A DNA stretch of 64,000 nt from Poecilobothrus nobilitatus (lineage: Eukaryota; Arthropoda; Insecta; Diptera; Dolichopodidae). The DNA is taken from NCBI GenBank assembly GCA_947095535.1, contig OX352774.1, positions 33,186,496-33,250,495 of the forward strand, in the 5' to 3' direction. Of the stretch, positions 1-13,394 are shown in pieces. The position numbers and the translations under genes were made by a program. Below the pieces are notes generated by a model. The model saw nothing but the letters and a program-made list of their open reading frames with translations, was not told the origin of the DNA and ran no database searches. The first letter of the stretch is position 1; each line of letters opens with the position of its first letter.

Positions 1-3000
1 GAACTGATAGTACCTCAATGTAGAATGAATTTATGTATGTACGTATGCATGTAGCTCGTAATTTTATTAGGTATGTAGGTATTGTATATCAAATGCTTCA
101 ATGATTTATACTTTATCTTCAATGGTTAACAATAAGTACTTTAATATTTTCAATTTGTTTCGAACACTGGTATTTTTAAGTACATAATGTTTATTAGAAT
201 AAAATCAGAACGATTGTAGGTATTTTAAAAGTCATAATATGCATAGGTACCTTATATCTACCTATTAAAAATTTAATTAAACAAAATGTGTGTACTTCAA
301 ACCTCTAATACTAACATGTAACTCAAAAATCAAAATATGGTTAGTAAATGTGTAAACGTATCACGTATGTATGCATGTGTGTTATTGATAGTAATATTAC
401 TAAACAACTAAACAGAAATATAAAGTATAATATTTGATATGAACTTGGATATTAATTAAAAATTATAATAACCTTATAACGGTATATAGGTACCTATCTT
501 GTTTAGATATAAAAAAAATACCAACACTAGTATAACTAATTCTCCTCAAACATGTTTTTCCACGCGTATGTCAAAATCACTAAGAAATATAAAAATATAA
601 GAATTAATAACAAGAGTTTGATTAATTAATTCACCAAAAAAAAAACTTGTTCAAGACATTTTATATATAACCTATTCAAATTTTAAAATAATTTAAATTT
701 CAAAATCATAATTTTGATTTATTATATAAACAACAAACAATAAACAATTATTGCTAAATACATTTTAATAAAATCTAAAAATATAAATATACAAGTTCAA
801 ATTCAACAAACTAACTATACCTTTAAAAAAAAAAACAATTAATAGATACATACTACATAGGTACATTAATATATATGTATTTATAACGTGTTATTAAAAA
901 TATAAGACAAAAAAACAAAATTTGAAAATTCAATTTTTAGTCAAATTAATTTTATACAGTTACTACCACTACGTCGTAAAACAGATATGTACCTATCTAC
1001 AACCAACCTAGAGATTTTTTTTTTTTTTTTTTTTGTAATATCACATTCCATTCCACACAAATCTTTTGTTTTGGTAAAGTGTAATAATGTGCCATTAGGG
1101 CAAATAATTCTACAAACCAAAGTAAACAAAAAACAAAAGAAAAGAAAAACAATCAACACAAAAACAAAACATGCATAAGAAAAAATTAAAAATCCGTCAT
1201 TCCACCTTCTCTTCTCCACACTTTGTCCTTTCGACAAGTTTTCAACAAAAAAAAAAAAACAAAAAAAACAATGAAAAAACTTGAAATGCGAAAATTCTTA
1301 TTTTGCTTTTATTTTTGTTCATTTTCTATTTTTTTTCTTTTGTATCTTATTTTACCTCTTGTTACGCAAAATTTTATGAATGACTCAAATAAAAAAAATT
1401 GAAAAACTAAACGGATTTTTTTTTTCCCATTCTGTTTATTATTATTTTTCGTTTTCTTCCCTCTTTATTTTTTTTTTTTTATTTTTGCTAAATTAATTTT
1501 TTTTAAATTTTTCTATTTTTTTTTTTGGTTTTTTGCTTTGTGATCATTTTTGTTGTATTTATATGTCTTTCTCTTTCTAAGAAATATAAGATTTCTTTCT
1601 CTTTCTAATAATATATTTATTGCTGTTGTTTTTTAATATTATTTTTAATGCTTTTTTGTTTTTGTTTTTGTTGTTACTGTCGAGTAAGCTTTCAAATATG
1701 TGAAGTACCGTTATATCGGAGAATGTTTATATCATCATGTATTTTTTTTTGTGATTTTTGCGCTTTTGTTTTTTTGCTTTTTGTCAGTTGAAAGTTTTTC
1801 TGTTTTATTGTCAGAATTATAGTTTTTTTTTTGGTTTTGATCCATCGTTTGAAATATGAATCTGTATAGTTATTATAAATCTAACGGTACGTTAGTTTTT
1901 GAATTAATTTTTTTGTTAAAACGTAACTTAATTTATTGAAGACAAAAAACTTTTCAGAGGTTGTTTAGTTGGAAGAAAATTATTTTTGTTTTTATATTGT
2001 GCATTAAATTGACGTTTTCTATTTAACTGCTCCCTGATGTAGTTATATATGTATTTTGTTGTGACAAAAGCTCTGCTTTCACGTTTGCTGCACAATTTCT
2101 GCTTTCAATCTTTTGTATTAGTGTAATGGAATCAAGTCAAAATAATTTGACTATATTGGTATTTACATTAAGTGAAAGTTTGTTTGAAAATATCTCTCCC
2201 TACATCCATATACCAATGCAACATAGCGTAAAACGCGGTAATATGATCATCAACAGTTATCAGAATGTTTTGATAGATTTATTTTTGTTTTTTGCCCGAA
2301 ATTTTTTGTCAATGAACATTTGAAGCATATATTATGTATGTACATATGTTTGTATGTATGTATGTATTATGAACACAAAGTAATTGTTGCTTAACAAAAT
2401 CAAGTAGATTAATATACAAACCGACGAGTTGAAATGTACAATAGTTTAAATTTATCATATCAAATGAAATGAAAACATTCATGCAATATGACTAAAGAGT
2501 TATCATGATGTTGAGGTAGAAAATTAAGGTTTAAGAAAACCTAAAGATATTATTTACATGACCATATCAATTATTATCCTATTATTAACCTGGATCAATA
2601 TTTTTTTTTTATTTAATCTGTTATTTTAATAATATCGTTAACATTTAATTTTCCCAAAAAAAATTTTGCGTTGTTTTTTTCTTGTTAAAAAATTGGGTCA
2701 TAATAAGAAACTAAAAAATGAAGATTAAACTTCAAAAAAAAAAAAAAAAAAACAATAAAAATTTGCGAAAATTTTGGAAGCAAAAAAAGAAATGGTTATT
2801 AGAGAAAGATACAGAGCCGAAGTAATAAAATTGAATGTATAACATATAAGTAATTAAATTTTAAATTCAAATCTATAATATTCAAAAATACAGGTGCGTC
2901 TTCAAATGTTTGTTTTTTTTTTTACTGTTTTGCCAGTGTTAAAACTTTTGTATATACATATTTCATGATCCGTATAAAATATTCCAATACCTATACATAT

Positions 3001-6000
3001 GTATACGCATGAAAATGTAAGCTTATAGATTGACTAGTTATGTAAGCTTATAGACTATAAATAGTTAATCTAATTTTGTATTATTAATCGTTTTAAAAAC
3101 CTGAACTTAATTAAGAAACAATAAAATAAATAGCTATGAGTTGAACTTTTTTAGTAGGTGCAAACATATTTTAAACATTTAATATAAATAAATTTTATTC
3201 GTATTATTTTTACATCATAAAAAAATATATTCAGCAAATACTTAAATTAATTAAAATATATTCAGAGAAGGAAAATTTCATGGCTGAAAATCTTAGAACA
3301 TGGCTTAACATTTCTAAAAAATCCCTATTTAGAGTTGCTGTTAATAAAATCCAAATAGCCAACATGATAGACAAAGACAACATTCGTTAGCGGATGCGGC
3401 ACTTAAAGATAGAGATATTCAGCAAATGAATATTCATATGTGTATGTACATATGTATGTACATATTAAATTGAAAATGCCTTTAAACAAATTATTTAAAT
3501 GGTTTCACAGTTGCTTATACAGCAGAATTGGCAATCGGGTTAGAAAATACTTTATAACGTTATGTCAGGAAGTAGCTCTAAGCAGATATTGAGGAAAAGT
3601 TGGAGGGTAAATTAGAAACAAACATAGAAAGATTCTTATTAAATCGTTACAAATTTTAGAACGGAACACAAGAGTACCACCGGATAGGATGGAACACATT
3701 AGATGAAAGCATGTTGCAGATTCTAATAGTCCTCACAATGAATGATAATGAGTTTCCATAAACCAGTTTTGAGCCACCTACGAATTCCACTGTATAAAAA
3801 TGAATACTTGGTACCTCTCAAATTATAACTTGTTTTAGTGGCATAATTGATTTTAGTTAAATAGAGCAAGTGTAATTATCTACAATATATTTACAAAAGA
3901 AGGGAATATTTAAAGAGCAGTTAAAAGCTTAAGATACTTTGCTTCAAAAATATAAAAATTAATTAAATCTGGCAATACTTGAGTTAATTTAAATCAATTT
4001 TTTAAAATATGGTTATATAAAAATTTGTGTTTTTTTTACTAATTTTTAAAGTTTTTCAATTTCTTCATCATACTTACTTATGTGGCCAAAGATCAGAATA
4101 TATAAGGAAAAAACTCAAGAAGAAAAATAAAAAAAAAAGAAGGAGAGAGAAAGGTGATAACAAGAAAAAGCTAAGAAATAAAATTAAATAATAGGAAAAA
4201 AAGCTAAAATGATTAATCTTGTAGTACAGAAAAACGAAAAAAAAAAAACAAACAAAGTAACCGAATAGGTCATGTTCGAGTTTTATGTTGCGTGTCAAAT
4301 ATAAACTTTTCTTTAAATTTTGTTTTGTTTTTTTTTTCGTGGTTTCAGTTTAACTTCAAAAAGCTGCTTTCTGTATTTGGTTTCTTTGAAGTTTGAGTTT
4401 TTTTTTTTTAGTACTTGTTTAAAATAAAAATAAAAAATGGGGTACCTATGTATTAATGTTCACACGTACAAACCAGTAAATATTTCAAAGATATTTTTTT
4501 TTTTGATGAAAATTTTAAAAAGATTTTTTTTTTTTTTTAATTATGAAAAATTGTAAGTTTTTCTGGTTTGTTTTTTTTTTTTTTTTTTATAAAATAACGG
4601 AATTATTAATGATTTCTTGTTTTGGATTATTTTCTTTTTTTTTTGGTTCTCTGATTTCAGATCTAGTAGATTTTTTACAAGCTTTCAAATTAATCAAATT
4701 TTGAATGGTTCATTAAAGATTAATAACAATATTGTTATGAGTTGTTTAAAACAAAGGAAATCTTTAAATTTAACTGGTTTTTATACTTTTTACTTTTAAT
4801 TTCATATTATAATTTTTAATCATTTTTGGAATGGTAATATTTCAACTATTTTGCCATCCATTTGTTTACTAAATCTTCTAGAATCCAAAATTTGTTGAAA
4901 TTGATAAATTGAAAATTCAAATTATTAAAAGGAATCGATTACTTAAATTTTAATTAAATTTTTATTGAAATGTTGAAGGACGATTCTAATGGTAGATTGA
5001 TTCATGATTTTAGTAAAGACTTGTTTTAGAATAGAATATAATAAAAAAGTAAAGTAAGCGACTGATTAAAATGAAAGATTCATAAGGAAAATTATAATAT
5101 AGGGTATGTTATGATAAATTTGTACTCGTTATTATAGTATTTAAAAAGTATCTATGTACAAGTATCTATGTAAGTAAATAATAAATATACATAATAGTAT
5201 GTAAATAATAAATAAAATATTTTATTATATTATATTACAGAATAATTGGATAATTATTGTTGGTGAGAGATGACTCGGTGACTCGGTGACATGGTGACGA
5301 TTCAATTCCCATATTTCAGATAAGTATAGATTTAAATATTTTGTTGATGTGTTTCTTTGTGTTTTTTTTATTTTCAATTGTAGGTGGATCCATTATGTAA
5401 TGCGCAGACGGAACATATATAATATATTGATATTATATTTCTTCCACCTTCGCTAATAAAATTATTTTATGAAGGTCGATGTAAAATATCCAAAAGTCAG
5501 TTAAAGGTACTAAATAAATTTGTTTCAAAAACCAAACTTTAGTTAAAAGGATGTTTTGAAGAAAGAGATTAATATTATTTTCCTATCAACTTTATCGAAC
5601 AAATGTAATATAAACCATATGGTTCCATAAGTTTAATGTGCACATGCCAAACTGGTTGCCATTATCTGTTTCATCATTTTAACAGTTTTACAGTCTAATG
5701 GTTACAAAAGTTATATATACATGAACGCAGAAAACTAAGTTTCATTTTTTAAATATGTAATTAGTGCTTTTTAGGACAGCTATAAAATTGTTTATTCATT
5801 TTATACTTATTATTTAATTAATTTTTTTTATTTATTTACGTTTTCATTTAATTTGAAAAAAGTGGGATTGCATATACAATCCGCTTTCGGTTCAAGTTCG
5901 AGGTCAGTGATTTAATATTTAAATAAAATTACATATTTAGTAATGCTATATTTCTTAGGAATGGCGATTACGTTGTTTTGTTTTTGTTTTTAATGTTTAA

Positions 6001-6633
6001 TGGGTCTTAGTTTTGAGATATTTATTTATCAAATAAGATTTTACAAAAATTAAGATAAAAAAATATTGGTATTAAAAGTAAATTAATAGATAACATAAGT
6101 TAAAGATAAGGTATATATGTAATAATCTTTTCTAGCTGCATATAATATGTAAATTTTTGTAAAATACACATTTTTTACTTGTATACATAGGTAAATAATA
6201 AAAAAGAAATCGGAATACATTAAGCACACGCACACCTGATATGTTAATGTTTCTAATTTGAATTTGAATGTTACTATTTTAACTAAAAATTTTTGCGAAG
6301 TTGAAAACTTTATCCAAAAGTCAAAACTTTATCCATTTGTCACTTTAAATTTTAATAGAAACCTTGACCTTAACTCGAAGCAAAAGAAGAAAACATGCAA
6401 ATATCAAAAAAAAAAAACAAAAATGCAGCTATCAAAAATATTATGTACCTACATGTATTGTGATTCATAAACTCAATATTTATACCTAAAGTTAATGTGA
6501 TTTGTAATTTTTCTAAAATAGGTATCATAATATGTATATGTGTATGTACTATACGTAACAAGGAAGCCTAAAAATATTTCTTAAAAAAAAAATGAATGAC
6601 TTCAATCCAAAAAATGCAAGTATATTTGTACAT
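1..6633. other. AT-rich non-coding stretch
   Basis: No supported gene. All open frames here are short and dominated by F, L, I, K and N, as expected by chance in this base composition. It contains TATG/TGTA microsatellite patches near 35-55, 2331-2370 and 3436-3465. A strongly T-rich plus strand runs from about 1010 to 1850, and long T tracts lie at 4490-4590. A short tandem of GACTCGGT-type units is at 5270-5300. The segment around 1195-1240 is less AT-rich than its surroundings, but shows nothing I can assign. Confidence 0.6.
2331..2370. repeat. TGTA/TATG microsatellite
   Basis: Imperfect tetranucleotide run of TATG units interrupted by ACATATG, a pattern that recurs throughout the window (for example 17982-18009, 18838-18852, 27326-27350 and 36775-36815). 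Confidence 0.8.
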
Positions 6634-6755
6634 GGGGGCTTGGTGGCCTAATGGGTCAGAGCGAGGGAGTGTAAAATACGAATCCCATAAAATATGCTGT
6701 AAACACCGAGGGAGTGTGAATTCGAATCCCACACACGTCGTAAGAGTTATTCCCT
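6634..6755 (+). mobile_element. SINE-1 copy, rearranged, no 3' tail
   Basis: tRNA-derived SINE head. A pol III A-box-like TGGCCTAATGGGT lies near the start, and a B-box-like TTCGAATCCC is followed by CGTCGTAAGAGTTATTCCC, shared with the other SINE-1 copies. This copy is unusual: the GAGGGAGTGT segment that normally occurs once just before the B box occurs twice (near 6664 and 6709), so part of the head is duplicated. The usual 3' half (GCCACGCCTGAACAGGAAAGG, then the ATGTGGCAGAGAAATGCA end and poly-A) is missing. Unrelated sequence follows position 6755. Confidence 0.75.
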
Positions 6756-8261
6756 CATACGAATCCTGTTCAGCCAAACCACAATTTTATGGTTTATAAG
6801 GAAAGAAAGGTATGAAACGAAGAGTACAAGGATCATCGTAAATAATCGTCTGGATTGGCCCATAGACTTTTTTTTTTAGAAATTTCTACTTGTCTTAACA
6901 AATACTTTAAATTTTTATGTGTGTGATTTGACACCTTTTGTAACATATTTTAAAGCTACCGTGTTTGTTGGTTGTTTTTGCATCTTCCTACTAGTGTAGA
7001 TGTATAGTGATGATATATACTATAATTTTAAAAGCAAGTATTTTTTTACATCAAACATTACTTTGGTATAAGGGTTTTCAATTTTTATACCTAATACTGT
7101 AATTTTTTTTACTGTTTTCTGTTTTTTGAAGTGTGTGCGCAAATTATATCCATTTTCTTCATGAAAAGGATCTAAATTCTTCGCCAAATTATAATAGTAT
7201 AATAATTTAGGCCACTGCTATTCTAGTTAAGTTCAAAACATTTTTTTGTTTTGAAATAGCATTAATTTAAAATTCGCAACAAGTAAACCAATTTAAGAAA
7301 TTTGCACAATTTTTAAAACTGTTAAAGATAAAACGAAAAAGACATTAAATATTTTCGATTAAATTTTTTTTTTTTGAAAAAAAATAAAAGGTATTTTTTT
7401 TTGTTTTCTGTTTTTTTTTTTTTTAAGTACTTATAATAGGTGTAATCAATCTTAAAATCATTGACAAGTTTTTGAAAATATTTTAATGTTTTAAAATTAC
7501 TGACATAATGAAAATATATATGTATTATGGCTTAGTAGGTATACATATAAGCACTTTTTTGTTTCTTATAATAAAATATTTTAATTTTAAAGTTTAAAAA
7601 TTTTATTTGTCAAAAGACAAAAAAAAAAAAAATATAAGAAAACAAGAAACTTTTCTCTCTTCATTTTTTTTTTTTTTCTTTGCTTTAAATTTAATTTGAC
7701 ATGTTCAGTATTCTAACTGTGATGACACTTTATAATGTTATTATTGGAGTAATGAAGTGATACGTGATAATTTTTTTTTTTAGTTTTTGATCTTTTAAAA
7801 AAAAATGTATAGGTATACTACTGTTGAATTAATAATTAAATATACTTATTTATTTTAATTTTTATTATTATTGGTAATAATTGATTGTAGGCTCAATTGT
7901 TTGTTATCTAAACGGTAATAAATTTCAAAAACAAAAAACTAAAAAAAAAATTTGACATTTCTTCACGAACAAAAATATTAATAGAAACAAAATAATATAT
8001 TATGTATACATATATAGAAATTAATAGGTACTAAATATTTAATAATATAGATAATAGGTATAATTTATTGTTTGTGAGAAGATATTATTTTGAATTTAAA
8101 ATTTTTTTATTTATTTGTTCACGATTTGGGTATGGAAAATCGGGGAAAAAAAATTGTTTTACAAAAGCTCCTAAGAGAAAAGCTGAAACGATAAAAGACT
8201 ATATATAAAATCGCCGAAGACAAAAGATGCTACGACGAAATCTATTTGAAAAAAGTAACAA
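6756..8261. other. AT-rich non-coding stretch
   Basis: No gene or recognisable element. T tracts at about 7365-7425 and an A tract at 7619-7632. Confidence 0.55.
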
Positions 8262-8398
8262 CCTTTTTTTTGTTTTTTTTTATTGCATTTCTCTGCCACA
8301 TAAATGTGGACATGAAATTACATAGCCTTTCCTGTTCCGGCACGACTGTTAATATCGTAAGGGGGAATAACTCTTACGACGTGTGTGGAATTCGAGCC
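8262..8398 (-). mobile_element. SINE-1 copy, 5'-truncated
   Basis: Reads on the minus strand. The poly-A tail appears as the T tract at 8264-8281. Next come the conserved 3' end (GCATTTCTCTGCCACATAAATGTGG on the plus strand), the CCTTTCCTGTTC block, the TCGTAAGGGGGAATAACTC hairpin region and the B-box region near 8390. The A box and the 5' end of the tRNA head are absent, consistent with the 5' truncation usual for LINE-mobilised SINEs. Confidence 0.85.
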
Positions 8399-8439
8399 TG
8401 AACCTTACGATTTTGTAAAGAACTGTAATATTCCCCTTA

Positions 8440-8578
8440 TTTTAGGATTTCACATATTCACATTATATATACATAAGTATATTCTGGAGAAAAAGAAATA
8501 CTCTGAATTTTTTGTGTATTCTGATATTCTGAATATTCTGGATATTATCCTAATTTTGAATCCAACTCTAAAATCTTA
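8440..8578. repeat. Degenerate ATTCTG/ATCCAA-rich repeat
   Basis: Multiple TATTCTG(A/G) units end in TTTTGAATCCAACTCTAAAATC. The same ending motif occurs at 48450-48470 and 48795-48811, and related CCCAAAATC/AATCCC units fill 23400-23530. This links three places in the window to one degenerate repeat family of unknown nature. Confidence 0.4.
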
Positions 8579-9347
8579 AAAATCAAACATATATCATATC
8601 AAATCAATTAGATGGATTTTTTCTCTTTAGGCTTTTTTCTATTGAGCATCTTTTGTCATAGGAGATTTTTTTCATAAATTTTTGAAATTGAAAAAAAGAT
8701 CTTTGATCCTAGAGAACTTTTAAACAGAGTTGAAACGTACAACTCCCCTTTATTCACTCTTTTAATAGATGGTTCATAATTAAAAAATTTTGTAATAATT
8801 TAATAATGAACAATTTTTAAAAATATATTAAATGTCATATTTTTTTTCTAGTACATCTGTAGATAAGTATTTAACAGATGTTATTTAGACAAACTATCGA
8901 CTTAAAAACTTTTTTTTTTATTTTAGGTTTAGTCATTTGCTATACAGTACGGTTATGTCAACAAAAAGTTAAAAAAATACTTATAAGAACTTGAATCTCT
9001 GAAATTCGGAAAAACTGGATTTAATTTGTATTATTTGTAGTATAGAACCAATTATTGTTTTTAAAAATAAAATTATTAAATATTAAATGAACGTTTCGAC
9101 ATTCAGCTTTTGATTAGTTTTTTTTTTGTATCTATACTATTTAAGCGTAATTTATATTCAACAGGTACTTATTATGATAGCTTGACGGATAATAACTATA
9201 ATTTATCACTGCTCAATGTATAAAATAAATTGTTATGTAACTTTTCTAAGATTAAACGTCGAGAAACGGATTAACCATATGTAACAAAACAAAAAGTTGC
9301 AACTTGACAGAATTACATCAAATATTAATTTTTCCGTTATTATAAGT
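8579..9347. other. AT-rich non-coding stretch
   Basis: No gene or element recognised between the degenerate repeat and the first HINE-like element. Confidence 0.5.
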
Positions 9348-10101
9348 AACGAGGAAGAGTGCAGTAGAGTAGACTTTGTCAACTCTGGGAGACCCGTATG
9401 AACGTAATATATCCTATTATAAAACTTGATCATCTTTTAAAAACATTCAGATGTTTTAGTACCGAACTACAGAGATATATTTATGTAAATTGTGGAGTTG
9501 TATGACAGCTACCCGAATCTATTGCGCCTAGCTTCATTAAGTTCCAAGAAATGCAAGAAGCCTAAACCGGCTGCATTAGATCAATCAAATTTTACAAAAG
9601 TTTTTGGCATGCAACTCGACACTTTTTCACTAAATTTCAGATAGCTAGACTTAATAGACACTGAGTTATTTTCATTTAAAAAGAGAAGTTGTATGGCAAC
9701 TACCCATATCATCATATCATCTGTCATATCATCACAACCAAATTTTACAGAAGTTATTGCCATAAAACTGTATTATCATTCGCAAAATTTCAGATACCTA
9801 GATTGAACAGACACTGGGTTATTTCCATTTAAACAAAGAAGTTGTATGGCAGCTATTCGAACCCGGCTGCCGAAAATGCTGGAGTTAAATAGCAAAACTA
9901 ACAATTTTACAAAAGTGACGTAAAAAAATTTTCAGCCTCCCAGCTCCTCTATTTTTTGAGTTATCGTGCGGACAGACACTGAGTTCTTTTCATTTAAAAA
10001 GAGATTTTGTATGGCAGCTACCCGAACCCGTCGCACCACCACAACCAAATTTTGCAGAAGTTGTTGCCATAAATCATTTGCACAAGTTGTTGCCTTGATC
10101 A

Positions 10102-10619
10102 TTATTTGCAAGATTTCAGACGCCTAGCTTTATTAACTTCCAAGAGGTGCAAGAAGCCTGAACCGGCTGCTCTAGACCAACCAAATTTTACAAAAGTTGT
10201 TCGCATATAACTCGACACCTCTTTACTAAATTTCAGATTCCTAGCTTCAATAAACACTGAGTTATTCTCATTTAACCGGATAAGTTGTATGGCAGCTACC
10301 CGAACCCGTCGCACCACCACAACCAAATTTTGCAAAAATTGTTGCCATAAAACTTGATCATTATTTGCAAGATTTCAGACGCCTAGCTTTATTAACTTCC
10401 AAGAGGTGCAAGAAGCCTGAACCGGTTGCTCTAGACCAACCAAATTTTACAAAAGTTGTTGGCATGTAATTCGACACCTCTTTACTAAATTTCAGATTCC
10501 TAGCTTCAATAAACACTGAGTTATTCTCATTTAAACGGAGAAGTTGTATGGCAGCTATCCGAACCCGCCGCACCAACACAACCAAATTTTACAGAAGTTG
10601 TTGCCATAAAGCTTGATCA
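10102..10619 (+). repeat. Two 259-bp internal tandem units of HINE copy 1
   Basis: Adjacent units begin at 10102 and 10361, each carrying TTTCAGACGCCTAGC, then the TCTAGACCAACCAAATTTTAC block and the GTATGGCAGCTA block. Each unit keeps a 74-77-codon open frame on the minus strand with nearly identical peptides. The same pair sits at 26094 and 26353 in copy 2. The open frames probably survive because the duplication is recent, not because they are coding. Confidence 0.75.
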
Positions 10620-10813
10620 TCATTTGCAAAATTTCAGAAACCTAGCTTGAATAGATACTGAGTTATTTCTATATAAAGAAAGAAGTTGTATGGCAGCTAC
10701 TCGAACCCGCCGTCCGAAAATGTTGGATTTAAATAGCAAAACTAACAATTTTGCAAAAGTGACGTAAAAAAAATTTCAGCCTCCTAGCTCCTTTATTTTT
10801 TGAGTTATCGTGC

Positions 10814-10825
10814 GGACGGACGGAC
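10814..10825 (+). repeat. (GGAC)3 array
   Basis: Three GGAC units between TTATCGTGC and GTACATGGCTTAATCG. The equivalent site in copy 2 has 11 units. Confidence 0.9.
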
Positions 10826-10966
10826 GTACATGGCTTAATCGACTCAGAATTCGATTCTGAGCCGATCCATACCTTTGACACTATATCTAGCTCGACTCCT
10901 TTAAGGTGTCACAAACGTAATGGCAAATTTATTATACCCTTGAACATAGTTCATACGGGTATAAAA

Positions 10967-13194
10967 ATACTGCAAAACGGAAAAAATGTATATTAACAAA
11001 ATAATTAAGCAGAAAAATTTAGTACTGACATATTATTTTAGATTCCATTGATTAACATAAAAGAACAGATTGATAAAACGTCATTGAACGTCAAAACGTC
11101 ATGTTTTTTAAAATTAAAATTAAAATCCTTTAAAATATACATATAACTAACATTCATTATTTAATAAAAAACATAAAATACGATATTTAAAAAAATTAAG
11201 GTAATTACAATGGCACCAAAATTTATCATTGCTCAAATTTTTTAATGTATGCATTTCTCCTAGGAGTGGTGTCTGTCTGTCTATCTGCGGTCAGCTATAA
11301 ATGGACAGCTGAACGGAATTCGATAAAATTTAATATTTAAGATTTTGATGTAAATATCTCGATTTGAAAAGTTTTTAGTATAAATCCGGCAGCCCCATGT
11401 GCCATTGCACTTTACTAGGGTCATTGTTACATTTATTACAAATATTTTGAGAAAGAAAGATATTATGAAAAAGGTTATTAAGATAGAGCTGCTAAACAAT
11501 TAAAGAGTAACAACTTCTTTATATAACACTTTTTGATTCCACAAACTTTTAGGTTCATTCTCATGATTTTCACATGATTTTTTTTAGTCAGCCATTTTTA
11601 CTAGTATGAAATTTATTTTGTGTCAAACATTCTTTTTTTCAATTTTATAAATTTCTGCATGAAATATAGATAATATATAAAATGTACAAATATGCAGATA
11701 GCTTATACAATTCATATTTATATACATATATGTATAAATAATTATAAATTATATACATATAGCTCTTATATAATGTAAATAGCCTCATTAAGAAAAAAAA
11801 AACAAATATTTAGTTTTCCTATTCTTGCGATCGGTTCTGTGTTGGACACACCTGATTTCTTTTTTTTTTAAATTAATTTCGAACTTTTCCTAATATTAAA
11901 AAACAAACAATAAAAACAAAAAAAATTGTTTCGATTGACTAAATTTTCATTTAATTTTAATTATAATTATTCCCATCTTTCATTAATTCATTAAATTAAT
12001 AACAAAATTTTTCTAACTAAAAACAAAAATTTGAATCATTTTAATAAAAGTAAAAGAAAAAAAAAAGTTTTGCAACATGAGATAAATTTATCGCATGAAT
12101 CATTTTTATATGAGTATTCGTAATTCTAACGACCTATTTAAATATGAAACCTATCTTTTTTTTTTAGTCTAGTCTACTAAAAATAAAATTCTCAGACTTC
12201 TACTAAAAAAAAAGAAATCTAAAGAAAAAAAAAAAAAATTAACAATTATTTTTATAGGGAAATCATTCAAAAGTCTGGAAACAATGGGAAAATATTATTT
12301 TTTTTTAAAAAAAAAAAGACGACCTATGATTAATAGTTTTTCACATAAATATTCTTATTATAACCAGAAATATGAGATTTTTATTCTATTTTCTTTTTTC
12401 ACTAAAGACTCGATATAAGAATAGAATAGTTTTGTTTTTCGGTGGTCAGAAATATCAAATAACATCATCGTCTAACGTTTTTATTTTCATATTTTTTTCA
12501 TTTTTATTTACTTTTCTTTTGTTTTTAATTGTTACTTGCTTTATACAAACTTTTCTAAACTTTTTTTTTTTTCAATTTAAATTTTATCTAAAGTTTAGAT
12601 AATGAGAAAGTGTCATATTTTGTCATGGTATATTTCATGTGATTTTTAAATCATATTTAGGAATATTACAAAATTTTTTGATTTTTAAAATATAGGTAGG
12701 TATTAAAATAACTAATAATTATTTTAAAATCGTTTGTCTATCAGGTTGTCGTTTTTTATTATATGTACAAGTGGAAATAAACGTAAATGGAATATAATAA
12801 GAATTTTAGCAGATTTTTAATAGATAGGTATATAAAGACAGTCATATAAAGACAGTTATAGACTTTCAGTTCATGCCATTAATTATATGGAAAGAAAACC
12901 TAACTATCTTATGCTTTACTTAATAAAAATTTACCATATAAAGAGAAGAAGTTTGTAACTTTCTACACCTTACACGGTATATGTGCATCTTTACGAAAAA
13001 ATTGTGTAATCACCTTCGCTAAAAGTATATGAAAAGTATGATTTGTACATAATAGATATACGTTAATAAAAGAACATGTATATAAGATATCATTTGTATA
13101 AGTGCATATCATATTTATTATCTAAAAAAGACAAGGTTACAATTCAAAAGTGAAAATAATTTTATAAAAATACTTTTATTTGATTTAAAAATAT
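10967..13194. other. AT-rich non-coding stretch
   Basis: No gene. GTCTGTCTGTCTATCTGCGG at 11271-11290 and the less AT-rich segment after it (to about 11420) may be remains of an old element. A short tandem of ATATAAAGACAGT lies at 12830-12856. The rest is A/T runs. Confidence 0.5.
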
Positions 13195-13345
13195 TTAAAG
13201 TGTGGGGCATTCAATTAGTAGCTCATTCAAAATTATTATTTTCAATAGAATGTTGATTACTATACACTGTAGCTGTTGTACACGACCATCAAACACTAAA
13301 TAATATTTTTATTTGTACGCCATCTATTATCTGATACAAGAATTA
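13195..13345 (-). mobile_element. SINE-2-like repeat, 3' part
   Basis: Minus-strand copy of the body of the repeat at 24740-25145. It shares the block around TGTAGC(T/G)(G/A)TTGTAC and the block TACGCCATCTATTATCT(G/T)ATACAAG with 46730-46815 and with the complement of 24930-25010. The tRNA-like head is not present. Confidence 0.55.
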
Positions 13346-13394
13346 TTTATTTTATTTTACGATATAAATGATTAATCACTACGCCATCATTCAG

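Larger units (their letters stand above)
9348..10966 (+). mobile_element. HINE/mini-me-like element, copy 1
   Basis: Non-autonomous element of about 1.6 kb without a coding gene. It shares its whole length with 25367-26988, from the AACGAGGAAGAGTGCAG start to the CGGGTATA end. A perfect 12-bp subterminal inverted repeat pairs ACCCGTATGAAC (9392-9403) with its complement (10949-10960). The interior has repeats carrying TTGTATGGCAGCTACCCGAA followed by ACCAAATTTTACA. Near the 3' end come TTATCGTGC, a GGAC array, a near-palindrome CTCAGAATTCGATTCTGAG and a TATACCC...GGGTATA hairpin. Subterminal inverted repeats, internal tandem repeats, a GTCC/GGAC microsatellite and a 3' hairpin are the described traits of DINE-1/mini-me/Helentron-associated elements. 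The class is inferred; the repeat structure is read directly. Confidence 0.75.

Noticed and set aside
941..1237. 98-codon minus-strand open frame
   Set aside because: Composition is dominated by F, V, L and K encoded by homopolymer tracts; no recognisable domain. A less AT-rich start (SKGQSVEKRRWNDG) is not enough to support a gene.
3270..3420. Less AT-rich segment with a short frame (LADAALKDRD)
   Set aside because: Too short and with stops in all frames; no family recognised.
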